A program made the translations under genes and the position numbers. A stretch of DNA of 12,680 nucleotides, taken from NCBI GenBank assembly GCA_028290165.1, contig JAQGKJ010000491.1:1-12680 (forward strand). The letters run 5' to 3'. This document shows positions 1 to 7,378 of the stretch, piece after piece. The notes below the pieces were generated by a model. The model did no database searches and had not been told where the DNA came from. It saw only the letters and a list, made by a program, of their open reading frames with translations. This DNA comes from Bradyrhizobium sp. Lineage in GTDB: Bacteria > Pseudomonadota > Alphaproteobacteria > Rhizobiales > Xanthobacteraceae. The stretch's first letter is position 1. Every line of letters starts with the position of its first letter.

Positions 1-159
1 TCGTCTGCGCTCAGTCGCTTCATCGGTAAGCTGGCTACGTACAAGCTTGGCAGTCGCCCTGTGCTTCCGGACGCCGGCGCAGCATTTACGGAGGGGCTGG
101 CCCCGATTTTTGTCGGAGATCAGAATTTGCTGAAAGACCGCAGCCGTCTGCCTATGTGA
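1..159 (+). CDS. 3' end of an unidentified gene (partial at window edge)
   Basis: Frame 1 is open from the first base to a TGA at 157-159 and gives a 52-residue C-terminal fragment that ends DRSRLPM. The other two plus frames are interrupted in or near this stretch. The fragment has no hydrophobic segment and is fairly rich in Leu, Ala and Gly, with a TEGLAPIFVGDQN stretch near its middle. I do not recognise the family and propose no function. The 151 bp between this stop and the next likely start hold no gene that I can support. The fragment could be a chance open frame, since 52 codons is not long in GC-rich DNA. Position and strand agree with the downstream genes, which mildly favours a real gene end. 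Confidence 0.4.
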   Translation, partial: SSALSRFIGKLATYKLGSRPVLPDAGAAFTEGLAPIFVGDQNLLKDRSRLPM

Positions 160-310
160 CCCCCTCCTACGTCCAGCATCGGATATCGCGTGTTCCACGC
201 TGCCTGAAATCTCCGCATCGGATCAGGGTTTTAGCCGGGAACGAATGCCGCCTCTCAGCTTTATTCTCGCACAATCCTTCGACAGCCCGCAAAAGTCCGG
301 GAGAGGTGAC

Positions 311-1147
311 GTGCAAATTCGTGCCGGTTACGACATCGCATTTCAGTGCTTCCAGGAAACCCCAATGGTCCTGATGCTCAGCATTGAACCGGCACGGGTC
401 GGAGATCTCCTGAGCGAACACAAGATAAAATTCTCGCCCGACGTTCCATCGCGCGACTACATCGACATGTTCGGCAACACCTGCACCAGAATCGTCGCGC
501 CTCCCGGTCTGATCGAAATACGCAACGACTTTCTGATCTCGGATAGCGGCCTGCCCGATGAGGTCGCGCCCGACGCGCGGCAATTCGAGGTGGCCGACTT
601 GCCGGATGACGTGCTGATCTATCTTTTGGGCAGCCGGTACTGCGATACGCAAAAACTTTCCGATATTGCCTGGTCGCTGTTTGCGGGCGTGACGCCGGGC
701 TGGCAGCGCGTGCAGGCGATCTGCGATTACGCCCATGAGCGGATTTGCTTCGGCTATCAGCACGCACGTTGCGACCGGACGGCGTCCGAAGGCCACGAGG
801 AACGCATCGGCGTCTGCCGCGATTTCGCGCATCTCGCGGTGACGCTGTGCCGATGCATGAATATCCCCGCGCGTTACTGCACCGGTTACCTCGGAGATAT
901 CGGTGTTCCCGCCGATCCCGCGCCGATGGATTTCAGCGCCTGGTTCGAGGTCTATCTCGACGGGCGGTGGTTCACCTTCGACGCGCGCCACAACCACCCG
1001 CGAATCGGCCGGATTGTCATGGCGCGCGGACGCGATGCCGCGGATGTTGCGATATCAACCAACTTCGGCGCGGTGCAGTTGGTGAAGTTTTCCGTTACCA
1101 CCGAGCAAGTGATCTCTGCAACGGCGCGGGTATCGAGGGCCGCGTAG
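311..1147 (+). CDS. Transglutaminase-like cysteine protease family protein
   Basis: This 278-residue cytoplasmic protein (no signal peptide) belongs to the bacterial transglutaminase-like superfamily, whose members usually act as cysteine proteases or amidases. I chose the GTG at 311 because GGGAGAGG ends about 4 bp upstream and the protein then begins MQIRAGYD, which I recall as typical of alphaproteobacterial members; an ATG at 245 has no such site. Residues 1-110 form the N-terminal beta region and about 115-245 the core. The core has the nucleophile segment GVCRDFAHL (Cys169), followed by CMNIPARYCTGYLGD, AWFEVYLDGRW and FDARHNHPRIGR (Asp224). The His that normally precedes AW in the core appears to be Ser209, so the Cys-His-Asp triad may be altered or use His227 or His229. 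The substrate is unknown. The gene stands alone, with a hairpin 24 bp after its stop. Confidence 0.85.
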   Translation: MQIRAGYDIAFQCFQETPMVLMLSIEPARVGDLLSEHKIKFSPDVPSRDYIDMFGNTCTRIVAPPGLIEIRNDFLISDSGLPDEVAPDARQFEVADLPDDVLIYLLGSRYCDTQKLSDIAWSLFAGVTPGWQRVQAICDYAHERICFGYQHARCDRTASEGHEERIGVCRDFAHLAVTLCRCMNIPARYCTGYLGDIGVPADPAPMDFSAWFEVYLDGRWFTFDARHNHPRIGRIVMARGRDAADVAISTNFGAVQLVKFSVTTEQVISATARVSRAA

Positions 1148-1170
1148 TTGTTTTGCTTGCCCGATGGAAG

Positions 1171-1196
1171 CGCCGGGTTGGCTCGCCAGCCCGGCG
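1171..1196 (+). terminator. Strong hairpin after the transglutaminase gene, possible terminator
   Basis: An 11-bp stem (1171-1181 with 1186-1196, one G-T pair) encloses the tetraloop CTCG. It is followed by TATTTGTGT rather than a clean T-run. It sits 24 bp after the transglutaminase stop and about 80 bp before the next start, which suits a transcription end. The weak T-tract leaves room for another role, such as an RNA-stabilising hairpin. Confidence 0.45.
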
Positions 1197-1277
1197 TATT
1201 TGTGTGACCAGACGGGCTGGCAACGCAGGCCTCATTGCGCTAGACACGCGCCGATCCTTAACGGAAGGTGCTCAAAG

Positions 1278-1742
1278 ATGCGATGTCTGCGGCGTGCAAG
1301 AATCCCGATGTTGGCAGCGATTGCGGTGACTTTCGTTACTGCGCCATTGGCATGTGTACCGACCATAGTAGCGGCCCAGACCGCGGGAAAAACCATGACT
1401 ACAGCTTCAGGCCTGCAGATTACCGACAATACGGTCGGCACCGGCGCTTCGCCGAAGCCCGGCCAGACCTGTGTCATGCATTATACCGGCTGGCTCTACG
1501 AGGGCGGCAAGAAGGGCAAGAAATTCGACAGTTCGGTGGACCGCAACGAGCCGTTCGAATTTCCGATCGGGCAGCACCGGGTGATCGCCGGCTGGGACGA
1601 GGGCGTTGCTACCATGAAGGTCGGCGGCAAGCGCACCCTGATCATTCCACCCGCGCTGGGCTACGGCGCCCGCGGCGCCGGCGGCGTCATTCCCCCGAAC
1701 GCGACGCTGATGTTCGACGTCGAATTGCTGGCCGTGAAGTAG
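1278..1742 (+). CDS. Exported FKBP-type peptidyl-prolyl cis-trans isomerase
   Basis: This 154-residue protein catalyses cis-trans isomerisation of Xaa-Pro bonds and probably assists folding in the periplasm. The start at 1278 has GGAAGG 9 bp upstream and yields a signal peptide: Arg-rich residues 1-9, a hydrophobic core of about 11-32, and a likely cleavage after VAA (33). A Cys at 26 follows PLA, which does not fit a lipobox. The FKBP domain fills residues 52-154, and the ligand-pocket residues of FKBP12 can be placed here: Tyr69 (HYTGW), Phe83-Asp84 (KFDSS), Phe94/Phe96, Val102-Ile103, Trp106, Tyr129 (GYGARG) and Phe146. The Lys/Gly-rich insert GGKKGKK at 76-82 is common in small bacterial FKBPs. 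The gene is 44 bp upstream of the dehydrogenase on the same strand and may be cotranscribed, with no obvious functional link. Confidence 0.9.
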   Translation: MRCLRRARIPMLAAIAVTFVTAPLACVPTIVAAQTAGKTMTTASGLQITDNTVGTGASPKPGQTCVMHYTGWLYEGGKKGKKFDSSVDRNEPFEFPIGQHRVIAGWDEGVATMKVGGKRTLIIPPALGYGARGAGGVIPPNATLMFDVELLAVK

Positions 1743-1786
1743 GCCCAAGGAAGCAGGTCAAGCCGCGACCAAGAGGGGGCGATATC

Positions 1787-2800
1787 GTGAAGATCTCCAT
1801 CCTCGACGATTATTTCGACACGCTGCGCACGCTCGAATGCTTCGGCAGGCTTGCCGGACATGCCGTCACGATCTGGAACGATCACGTTCAGGATGTCGAC
1901 CGGCTCGCCGAGCGGCTGCGCGACACCGAAGCGCTGGTGCTGATCCGCGAGCGAACCCAAATCCGCACGCCTCTGCTGGAGCAATTGCCGAAGCTGAAAC
2001 TGATCAGCCAGCGCAGCGTCTATCCGCATATCGATATCGACGCCTGCACTCAACTCGGCATCATCGTCTCCTCCAGTCAGCACGCCGATACGCCGTCTTA
2101 TGCCGCCGCCGAACTGACCTGGGGGCTGGTGCTGGCGGCCATGCGCGCGATCCCCCAGCAGATGGCGGCGCTAAAGGCGGGCTATTGGCAGATCGGCGTC
2201 GGCCATACGCTGCGCGGCAAGACGCTCGGCATCTACGGCTACGGCCGGATCGGCGCGGTCGTTGCCGGGTACGGTAAGGCGTTCGGCATGAAGGTCGTGG
2301 TGTGGGCGCGCGAGCCGGCGCTGGCACAGGCGCGTGCCGACGGTTACGAGGCCGCCGCCAGCAAGGCGGCATTCTTTGAGCAATGCGACGTGCTCTCGCT
2401 GCATATGCGCCTCGTCGAGGCGACGCGCGGTATTGTCACCGCGGGCGATCTCGCGCGCATGAAACCGTCAGCGCTTCTGGTCAACACCAGCCGCGCGCCG
2501 CTGATCGAGCCGAACGCGCTGGTCAACGCGCTGCGCGCCGGACGGCCCGGCATGGCGGCGGTGGATGTCTACGAAAAGGAGCCGCTGCGCGATATCAACG
2601 ATCCGCTGTTGACCCTGGATAATGTGGTCTGCACGCCGCATATCGGGTATGTTTCTCGCGACGAATACGAAATCCAGTTCACTGATATTTTCGACCAGAT
2701 CGTCGCCTATGCCGCCGGCACGCCCGCCAATGTCGTCAATCCGGGTGTGCTCGGCAGCGCGGCTCTGGGAAAAATGCCAACATCGAAAGCAGCACCATGA
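1787..2800 (+). CDS. D-2-hydroxyacid dehydrogenase family protein
   Basis: This 337-residue NAD(P)-dependent oxidoreductase belongs to the D-isomer-specific 2-hydroxyacid dehydrogenase family, which interconverts 2-oxoacids and D-2-hydroxyacids. The GTG at 1787 is preferred because AAGAGGGGG lies about 7 bp upstream and homology begins at once (MKISILDDY). The nucleotide-binding domain (about 105-290) has the Rossmann motif GYGRIG (151-156), after GKTLGIY. The catalytic residues are present: Arg236 in NTSRAPL, Glu265 in YEKEP and His285 in TPHIGY. The substrate-binding domain is formed by residues 1-100 and the C-terminus. The residue closing the Rossmann beta-2 strand is not Asp (the strand ends VVWAREP), so NADPH use is possible but unproved. 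The 3' end overlaps the cupin start by 4 bp (ATGA), which indicates translational coupling. The substrate cannot be told from sequence. Confidence 0.9.
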   Translation: MKISILDDYFDTLRTLECFGRLAGHAVTIWNDHVQDVDRLAERLRDTEALVLIRERTQIRTPLLEQLPKLKLISQRSVYPHIDIDACTQLGIIVSSSQHADTPSYAAAELTWGLVLAAMRAIPQQMAALKAGYWQIGVGHTLRGKTLGIYGYGRIGAVVAGYGKAFGMKVVVWAREPALAQARADGYEAAASKAAFFEQCDVLSLHMRLVEATRGIVTAGDLARMKPSALLVNTSRAPLIEPNALVNALRAGRPGMAAVDVYEKEPLRDINDPLLTLDNVVCTPHIGYVSRDEYEIQFTDIFDQIVAYAAGTPANVVNPGVLGSAALGKMPTSKAAP

Positions 2801-3318
2801 CAGGCTCGCACGATCAAACCCATCCCGGTCATTCCCACGATCATGACGACGCGGAGCGCTGGAAGCATGACGGCGTCCGCGTCATTCCCGGCGACCAGCT
2901 CGATCCCAACGTGCCCTCGACGCCGGGCATGGACCGCAAAGCCGCGATCAATTTTGCGCGTGCCGGCGCGCAGAAATTGTGGGCCGGCACCGTGACCATC
3001 AAACCCGACGCCAAGACCGGCGCGCATCACCACGGCCATCTCGAGAGCATCATCTACGTGGTGAAAGGCAAGGCGCGTATGCGCTGGGGCGAACATCTGC
3101 AATTCACCGCGGAGGCCAACCCCGGGGATTTCATTTTCATTCCACCCTACGTGCCGCATCAGGAGATCAACGCCAGCCGTGACGAGGTGCTGGAATGCGT
3201 TCTGGTGCGCAGCGACGGCCAGGCGGTGGCTATCAATCTCGACATCGAGCCGGTGGAGAAACCGGAGACGGTGCTGTGGGTCGATCCCGTGCACCGCGAT
3301 CCGGCGGAAGTGAAATAG
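2797..3318 (+). CDS. Cupin-domain protein with His-rich N-terminus
   Basis: This 173-residue single-domain cupin is probably metal-binding. The ATG overlaps the dehydrogenase stop (ATGA), so the two are very likely translated together. Residues 5-24 hold seven His among Asp and Ser ([15 protein letters not shown]). The cupin core covers about 60-150. Motif 1 is GAHHHGHLE with candidate ligands His77, His79, His81 and Glu83. Motif 2 is [14 protein letters not shown] with His121 as the fourth ligand. Cupins of this size are either small-molecule enzymes (dioxygenases, isomerases) or binding proteins, and the motifs alone do not separate these. The coupling to a 2-hydroxyacid dehydrogenase suggests work on the same carboxylate metabolite; this is inference. 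A palindromic repeat begins 2 bp after the stop. Confidence 0.88.
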   Translation: MTGSHDQTHPGHSHDHDDAERWKHDGVRVIPGDQLDPNVPSTPGMDRKAAINFARAGAQKLWAGTVTIKPDAKTGAHHHGHLESIIYVVKGKARMRWGEHLQFTAEANPGDFIFIPPYVPHQEINASRDEVLECVLVRSDGQAVAINLDIEPVEKPETVLWVDPVHRDPAEVK

Positions 3319-3319
3319 A

Positions 3320-3408
3320 TTTCGTCATTCCGGGGTGGCGCGCTATCGTCGAACCCGGAATCTCGAGATCGCGGGTCTGGCCCTTCGGACCATCCCGAAA
3401 TGACGAAA
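3320..3408 (+). repeat. Palindromic intergenic repeat, copy 1
   Basis: A 15-bp inverted repeat with one mismatch bounds this 89-bp element: TTTCGTCATTCCGGG at 3320-3334 pairs with 3394-3408. The interior has CGAACCCGGAATCTCGAGAT, which is close to the interior of copy 2. The left arm starts 2 bp after the cupin stop, and the right arm ends 21 bp before the hydrolase start. Repeats beginning CGTCATTCCGGGGCGCGC are, from my general knowledge, scattered between genes in Bradyrhizobium-type genomes. The folded RNA could end or attenuate transcription between cupin and hydrolase. Confidence 0.75.
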
Positions 3409-3429
3409 AGTAACAAAAGGGAGAAAATC

Positions 3430-4455
3430 ATGACAAATTTCGATCGGCCGCTGGCGCGACGCGCCGTCATCAGGGGTGCGGGACTTGGTCTCGTTGCGGG
3501 AACGCTCGCGGATGCAATTTCGCCACAAACCGCGCACGCAGACATCCCGGGCAGCGAGATCTGGAGCGGCGAGTACTGGGCGAAGAAGGGCGATGTACCC
3601 TTGTGGATGTATCGCAAGCGGTTCGGCGCGCCGAAGGCCGGCGAGCCATCGCGGCCGGTGGTGTTCTTCGTTCACGGCTCCTCGGTCTCTTCGCGGGGAT
3701 TCGATCTTAACGTCCCAGGCCATGGCGATTATTCGATCATGAATGCATTCGCCCGCGCCGGCTTCGACTGCTGGACCATGGATCACGAAAATTACGGCAA
3801 GTCGGGGCGCACGTCAGGCAATTCCGACATCGCCAGCGGCGTCGAGGACCTGAAGGCGGCGGTTGAAGTCGTTGCAAAGGAAACTGGCCAGAAGAAATAT
3901 CATTTCCTCGGCGAATCCTCCGGTGCGTTGCGGGCCGGCGCTTATGCCATGGCGGCGCCCGAGCGCGCGGACCGGCTGGTGTTGGCCGCCTTCACCTACA
4001 AGGGCGAGGGATCGCCGACTTTGGCAAAACGCGCCGAGCAGCTTGAATATTATCGCTCGCACAATATGCGCAAGCGCGATCGCGACATGATCCGCTCGAT
4101 CGCGACCCGCGACAAACCGGGCACCAGCGACCCCGCCGTCGTCGAGGCGCTGGCAGATGCCGAGTTGCCATTCGGCGAGCAGGTTCCAACCGGTACCTAT
4201 CTCGACATGACCTCCAAGCTCCCGGTGGTGCATCCCGAAAAAGTGCTTTCGCCGGTGCTTTTGGTCCGCGGCGAATATGACGGCATCGCCACGGTCGCCG
4301 ACATCGAGGCGTTCTTCAATCTCTTGCCGAACGGCGACCGCCAGTTCGTGATCCTGCCGGGAACCGCGCACTCGGTCACGCTCGCCACCAACCGGAATCT
4401 GTTCTGGCACGTGGCCCGCGCGTTCCTGACCATGCCATTGCCATACGCGACCTAG
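3430..4455 (+). CDS. Secreted alpha/beta hydrolase with Tat-type signal
   Basis: This 341-residue serine hydrolase acts outside the cytoplasm. The ATG at 3430 is chosen because AAAGGGAGA lies upstream and the N-terminus is then a twin-arginine signal: Arg10-Arg11 in ARRAVIRG, a hydrophobic stretch to about residue 30, and cleavage likely after AHA (37). An in-frame ATG at 3400 lies inside the repeat arm and is rejected. The alpha/beta hydrolase fold covers about 75-335. The oxyanion segment is VHGSS (81-85), the nucleophile elbow GESSG has Ser163, the acid is probably Asp284 (RGEYDG) and the base His314 (GTAHS). A cap region lies around 190-265. The substrate is unknown, with esterase or lipase-like activity on a small ester the plainest guess. 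The gene is bracketed by repeats at 3320-3408 and 4457-4559, which suggests its own transcription unit. Confidence 0.88.
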   Translation: MTNFDRPLARRAVIRGAGLGLVAGTLADAISPQTAHADIPGSEIWSGEYWAKKGDVPLWMYRKRFGAPKAGEPSRPVVFFVHGSSVSSRGFDLNVPGHGDYSIMNAFARAGFDCWTMDHENYGKSGRTSGNSDIASGVEDLKAAVEVVAKETGQKKYHFLGESSGALRAGAYAMAAPERADRLVLAAFTYKGEGSPTLAKRAEQLEYYRSHNMRKRDRDMIRSIATRDKPGTSDPAVVEALADAELPFGEQVPTGTYLDMTSKLPVVHPEKVLSPVLLVRGEYDGIATVADIEAFFNLLPNGDRQFVILPGTAHSVTLATNRNLFWHVARAFLTMPLPYAT

Positions 4456-4456
4456 A

Positions 4457-4559
4457 CGTCATTCCGGGGCGCGCATTAGGGCGAACCCGGATTCTTGAGA
4501 TTCTCCGATGCGCAATTGCGCATCGGAGTGCGAATCTTTCGATGCGTCCCGGGATGACG
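4457..4559 (+). repeat. Palindromic intergenic repeat, copy 2, with a 26-bp perfect palindrome
   Basis: The outer arms CGTCATTCCGGG (4457-4468) and 4548-4559 form a 12-bp inverted repeat with one mismatch. The interior shares CGAACCCGGA and TGAGAT with copy 1, in the same orientation. At 4503-4528 there is a perfect 26-bp palindrome centred on GCGCAATTGCGC. The element starts 1 bp after the hydrolase stop and ends 84 bp before the next start. As RNA it would fold into a long branched hairpin and could protect or terminate the hydrolase transcript. Confidence 0.8.
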
Positions 4560-4643
4560 GGCCAAAAAAAATAATTCAAGTCGGGTGTCGGTCTCGTGTC
4601 GACAGGTTCGTCCTTCGGGTGAAACCCATGAAAGGAGCCTGCC

Positions 4644-5075
4644 ATGACCAAAATGATCTTCGTCAACCTGCCGGTCAGTGATCTCGACCGCGCCACCGCC
4701 TTTTATCAGGCTATCGGTGCCGACAAGAATGAACAGTTTTCCGACGGAACCGCGTCCTGCATGGTGTTTTCCGAAACCATCCACGTCATGCTGCTGACCC
4801 CTGATAAATTCCGCCAGTTCACGCCGAAGAAGATCGCCGATGCGAAAACCTCGAGCGAGGTATTGATCTGCATCTCTGCCGAGAGCCGCGGCGCGGTGGA
4901 CGACACGGTCGGCAAGGCTCAGGCTGCGGGCGGCGGCATCGATCCATCCCCCAAGCAGGACTACGGCTTCATGTACGGCCGCAGTTTCGAAGATCCCGAC
5001 GGCCACATCTGGGAAGTGATGTGGATGGATGTGGCGGCCACGACGGCAGCGCAACCCGCAACCGCCGTCGCCTGA
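4644..5075 (+). CDS. VOC-superfamily protein (glyoxalase/bleomycin-resistance fold)
   Basis: This 143-residue cytoplasmic protein has the paired beta-alpha-beta-beta-beta modules of the vicinal-oxygen-chelate superfamily. AAGGAG at 4632-4637 lies 6 bp before the ATG. Module 1 (about 1-55) starts KMIFVNLPVSDLDRATAFYQAIG, and module 2 (about 70-130) ends FEDPDGHIWEVMWMD. The typical C-terminal metal-ligand position is filled by Glu125. The usual N-terminal His ligand appears replaced by Asn8, so a complete glyoxalase metal site is doubtful. Members act as lactoylglutathione lyases, dioxygenases, resistance proteins or binding proteins, and nothing here decides between these. It ends 24 bp before a second VOC gene on the same strand, which indicates a two-gene operon. 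Confidence 0.88.
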   Translation: MTKMIFVNLPVSDLDRATAFYQAIGADKNEQFSDGTASCMVFSETIHVMLLTPDKFRQFTPKKIADAKTSSEVLICISAESRGAVDDTVGKAQAAGGGIDPSPKQDYGFMYGRSFEDPDGHIWEVMWMDVAATTAAQPATAVA

Positions 5076-5099
5076 TTCAAACGCAAGGGAGCCCACCCG

Positions 5100-5588
5100 A
5101 TGTCCAAAATTTCCCCCTGCCTGTGGTTCGACGGCGAGGCCGAGGAGGCCGCGAAATTCTACGTTTCGCTGCTGCCCGATTCCAGGATCGAAAAGATCCA
5201 GAAGAACCCCGTCGACGGCCCCGCCGGAAAGGCCGGGACGGTGCTGGTGGTGGAATTCACGCTGGCCGGCCAGCGCTTCATGGCGCTGAACGGCGGCACC
5301 CGGTTCGAATATACCCACGCGGTTTCGTTCAAGATCGACTGCGCCGATCAGGCCGAGGTCGACCGCCTCTGGGAGGCGCTGTCTTCCGATGGCGGGCACG
5401 TCGAGCGATGCGGCTGGCTGAAGGACCGCTATGGCGTTTCCTGGCAGATCGTGCCGACCGCGCTGGTACAATATCTGGGCGGACCCGACCCCGCCGGCGC
5501 GCAACGGGCGATGCAGGCGATGCTGCAGATGGTCAAGCTCGACATCGCCGGCCTCAAAAAGGCCTATGAAGGCAAGTCAGCGGCGTGA
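5100..5588 (+). CDS. VOC-superfamily protein, PhnB / 3-demethylubiquinone methyltransferase-like type
   Basis: This 162-residue protein belongs to the PhnB-like branch of the VOC fold (the 3-dmu-9_3-mt domain type). These proteins carry the methyltransferase-like name historically, but the individual proteins usually have no proven activity. AAGGGAG at 5085-5091 lies 8 bp before the ATG. Typical features are the opening SKISPCLWFDGEAEEAAKFY, then LPDSRIEKI, FTLAGQRFMALNGG, FSYTHAVSF-like FEYTHAVSFKIDCA, and the second-module signature CGWLKDRYGVSWQIVP. The C-terminal helix with repeated MQAMLQM and DIAGLKKAY also fits this branch. It follows the other VOC gene by 24 bp and ends 3 bp from the oppositely oriented barrel gene. 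Confidence 0.9.
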   Translation: MSKISPCLWFDGEAEEAAKFYVSLLPDSRIEKIQKNPVDGPAGKAGTVLVVEFTLAGQRFMALNGGTRFEYTHAVSFKIDCADQAEVDRLWEALSSDGGHVERCGWLKDRYGVSWQIVPTALVQYLGGPDPAGAQRAMQAMLQMVKLDIAGLKKAYEGKSAA

Positions 5589-5591
5589 CGG

Positions 5592-6653
5592 TCAGTAGTT
5601 CACCCGCAATCCGACGCCGCCGTGGATGGTATTGCCTACCGGCTGCGGTCCCAAGGTTCCATCGACGAAGAGGTCGGCGACCCAGCCCTTGGTGATGCGG
5701 AAGCCGAGCCGGCCGCCATATTCGAACCAGCTCTGGTTTCCGATGGTCGGCACCACCAAGCCGTCGCCGGTCACGGTGGCGACGATGCCGGAGTGGTTCG
5801 CAAAGGACTGCACGATTCGACCGTTGAGGTTGCCCTCGACGCTGCTACCGAACAGATGGGTCCATTGTCCGCCGACCTTGACCAGATTGGTTCGATCGGT
5901 GCCGGTGGCAATCGATGCGTCGAACGGATTGAACATCACGGTGGGGTCTGCGTAGCCGGCGACGCGTTGCCACAATTGCCAGACTTCGATGGAGGCGGCG
6001 ACCTCGTCGCGCGGCGAAAGCCGCGTGATCCAGCCCGCTCTGCCAAACACACCGTAGTCGCTGCTGTTGGTCGAGCTGTCCAGTGAAACCGCGCCGAGGC
6101 TCGTGATGTAGCTGCGGCTGTAGCGAACTTTTTCGAATGGCGACAGGATCGCGCCGATGTCGAAGAACGGACGTGACGATCCCCAATCGACGAAATCGTA
6201 GCGCAGCGCGAACGCGCCGATCGGCGCGCTGGTGACGTGGTATCCGCCCTCGCTGTATTGGGTGTAGGCGATGCCCGCCAGCAGCGACAGATTGGGAGTG
6301 AGCTCCTTGCGGCCGTGAATGCCGGCCGAAAACGATCCGGCGGAGCCGAACGCGCTGATACAGTCGCTGCAATTGATCTGCTCGTTGATGCCCAGCAGGA
6401 CGTTGCCGAGCACCTGGTTGGTGATCATCTGGTTGAAGTGCTGGCTGGCGAGACCGCCGATCGATCCGCCGCTGGAATCCGAGCCGGTCACCGGGGGCGG
6501 CGGAGGAGGTGGCGGGGGCTGCGGCGGACAGGGGCCGTCACATTCACGCGACTGCGCCGCCGCCGGCGATGGTTGCAGCTGAACGAGAACGAGGCAAACC
6601 GCCGCGGTCAGCGCGGCCGATAGGATGAAGGTGCGGGTGGTGAATTTCGCCAT
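5592..6653 (-). CDS. Outer-membrane beta-barrel (autotransporter-like) protein with polyproline linker
   Basis: This 353-residue protein has a Sec signal peptide (hydrophobic core about 9-30, cleavage likely after AAA at 33). A short Cys-containing segment ECDGPC (37-42) and a run of nine prolines (46-54) follow. A Gly/Ser/Asn-rich helical region then leads into an antiparallel barrel from about residue 105 to the end. The barrel shows alternating hydrophobic strands and aromatic girdle residues, and it closes GGVGLRVNY with a terminal aromatic, as outer-membrane proteins do. The start at 6653 is preferred over an upstream ATG at 6749 because only the former begins a signal peptide; it also lies 2 bp after the FecR stop. 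No good Shine-Dalgarno site is present, so translation is probably coupled. There is no long passenger domain: only about 70 residues precede the barrel. Export of a partner or surface anchoring are both possible. Confidence 0.8.
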   Translation of the reverse strand: MAKFTTRTFILSAALTAAVCLVLVQLQPSPAAAQSRECDGPCPPQPPPPPPPPPVTGSDSSGGSIGGLASQHFNQMITNQVLGNVLLGINEQINCSDCISAFGSAGSFSAGIHGRKELTPNLSLLAGIAYTQYSEGGYHVTSAPIGAFALRYDFVDWGSSRPFFDIGAILSPFEKVRYSRSYITSLGAVSLDSSTNSSDYGVFGRAGWITRLSPRDEVAASIEVWQLWQRVAGYADPTVMFNPFDASIATGTDRTNLVKVGGQWTHLFGSSVEGNLNGRIVQSFANHSGIVATVTGDGLVVPTIGNQSWFEYGGRLGFRITKGWVADLFVDGTLGPQPVGNTIHGGVGLRVNY

Positions 6654-6655
6654 CG

Positions 6656-7378
6656 TCAGCGTCCGCACAGCATGCCGGTGGGATCGCTGCCGTCGTCGAC
6701 AAACGGCGTGACAGCGGGTGTGGCATCGGCGAATTGCGTGACGGCGCAAAGTCCCGCCGCCGCCGCGCAGTTCGCGGCGAAGGTCCAGGGCGGGTTGTTG
6801 GTCTTTTGAATTGTCACCCTGCCGCCCGACGAGGTGATGATCGCGGTATCGCCGGGCTGCGTCAGGTCAACGCATTGACCACCGGTGGTGCAGACCAGCG
6901 ACGCGCCGTCCTGCAGCACCACGGTGGTCATGCCGCGTTGCGACAGGATATCCAGCGTGGTGCCGCGCACGCCAATGGTCGCAAGCGAGGTGCTGATCTT
7001 GTAGGCGGTCTTTGCCGAATGTCCGGTGACGAAACGAAACGCGCCGGTGGTCAGCCTGATCGCGATCTCGCGGTAGCTGTGCTCGTCGTTGAAGACGGTG
7101 CGGTCGAACTTGAGCGTCGCATTGGGGCCAAGCGAAAGATTGGTGCTGTCGGCCATCACCAGACGCGCGGCGCTTTCGAGGCCGGTATGCACGACTTCGT
7201 CGCGAAGCACGCCATCGCCGACATTGATCGGGCTGGTCGCCGATCCCGCGACGCGGACGACTTCATTTTGGATGACGACCGCTTCGCCGACGCGCGCCTG
7301 CGCGTGAGCGGGGCTTGCCGCAAACCCTGCGGCCAGGCAAAGTGCGGAGATAGCAAAAACGCCGTGACGCCAATTCAT
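6656..7378 (-). CDS. Exported FecR-domain protein
   Basis: This 240-residue protein has a signal peptide that ends AHA (26) and a FecR domain over about 30-185. Recognisable FecR features are GDGVLRDEVVHTGLESAARL, a central beta stretch with GAFRFVTG (112-119), and the signature YKISTSLATIGVRGTTLDI (126-144). Classical FecR is an inner-membrane anti-sigma regulator of TonB-dependent uptake. This protein lacks an N-terminal cytoplasmic part and has no sigma factor or TonB receptor nearby, so it belongs to the exported, non-regulatory FecR-like class of unclear role. Four Cys (163, 169, 204, 211) could form disulfides, and a fifth, Cys238, lies near the C-terminus. It is directly upstream of, and probably cotranscribed with, the barrel gene. 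No clear Shine-Dalgarno site precedes the ATG. Confidence 0.85.
   Translation of the reverse strand: MNWRHGVFAISALCLAAGFAASPAHAQARVGEAVVIQNEVVRVAGSATSPINVGDGVLRDEVVHTGLESAARLVMADSTNLSLGPNATLKFDRTVFNDEHSYREIAIRLTTGAFRFVTGHSAKTAYKISTSLATIGVRGTTLDILSQRGMTTVVLQDGASLVCTTGGQCVDLTQPGDTAIITSSGGRVTIQKTNNPPWTFAANCAAAAGLCAVTQFADATPAVTPFVDDGSDPTGMLCGR

Noticed and set aside
167..997. 276-codon open frame on the minus strand opposite the transglutaminase-like gene
   Set aside because: It is a GC-rich antisense shadow: no family signature, while the plus-strand frame has clear domain motifs.
1268..1786. 5' extension of the dehydrogenase frame over the FKBP gene
   Set aside because: The extension overlaps the FKBP gene in another frame. 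Dehydrogenase homology and a good ribosome site begin at the GTG at 1787.
2821..2850. CGGTCATTC...CATGACG resembling the intergenic repeat arms inside the cupin gene
   Set aside because: It encodes the His/Asp-rich leader in frame and lacks the GGGGCGCGC core, so I take the likeness as coincidence.
4476..5504. 342-codon minus-strand open frame across the two VOC genes
   Set aside because: It spans an intergenic repeat and two real genes and has no recognisable domain.
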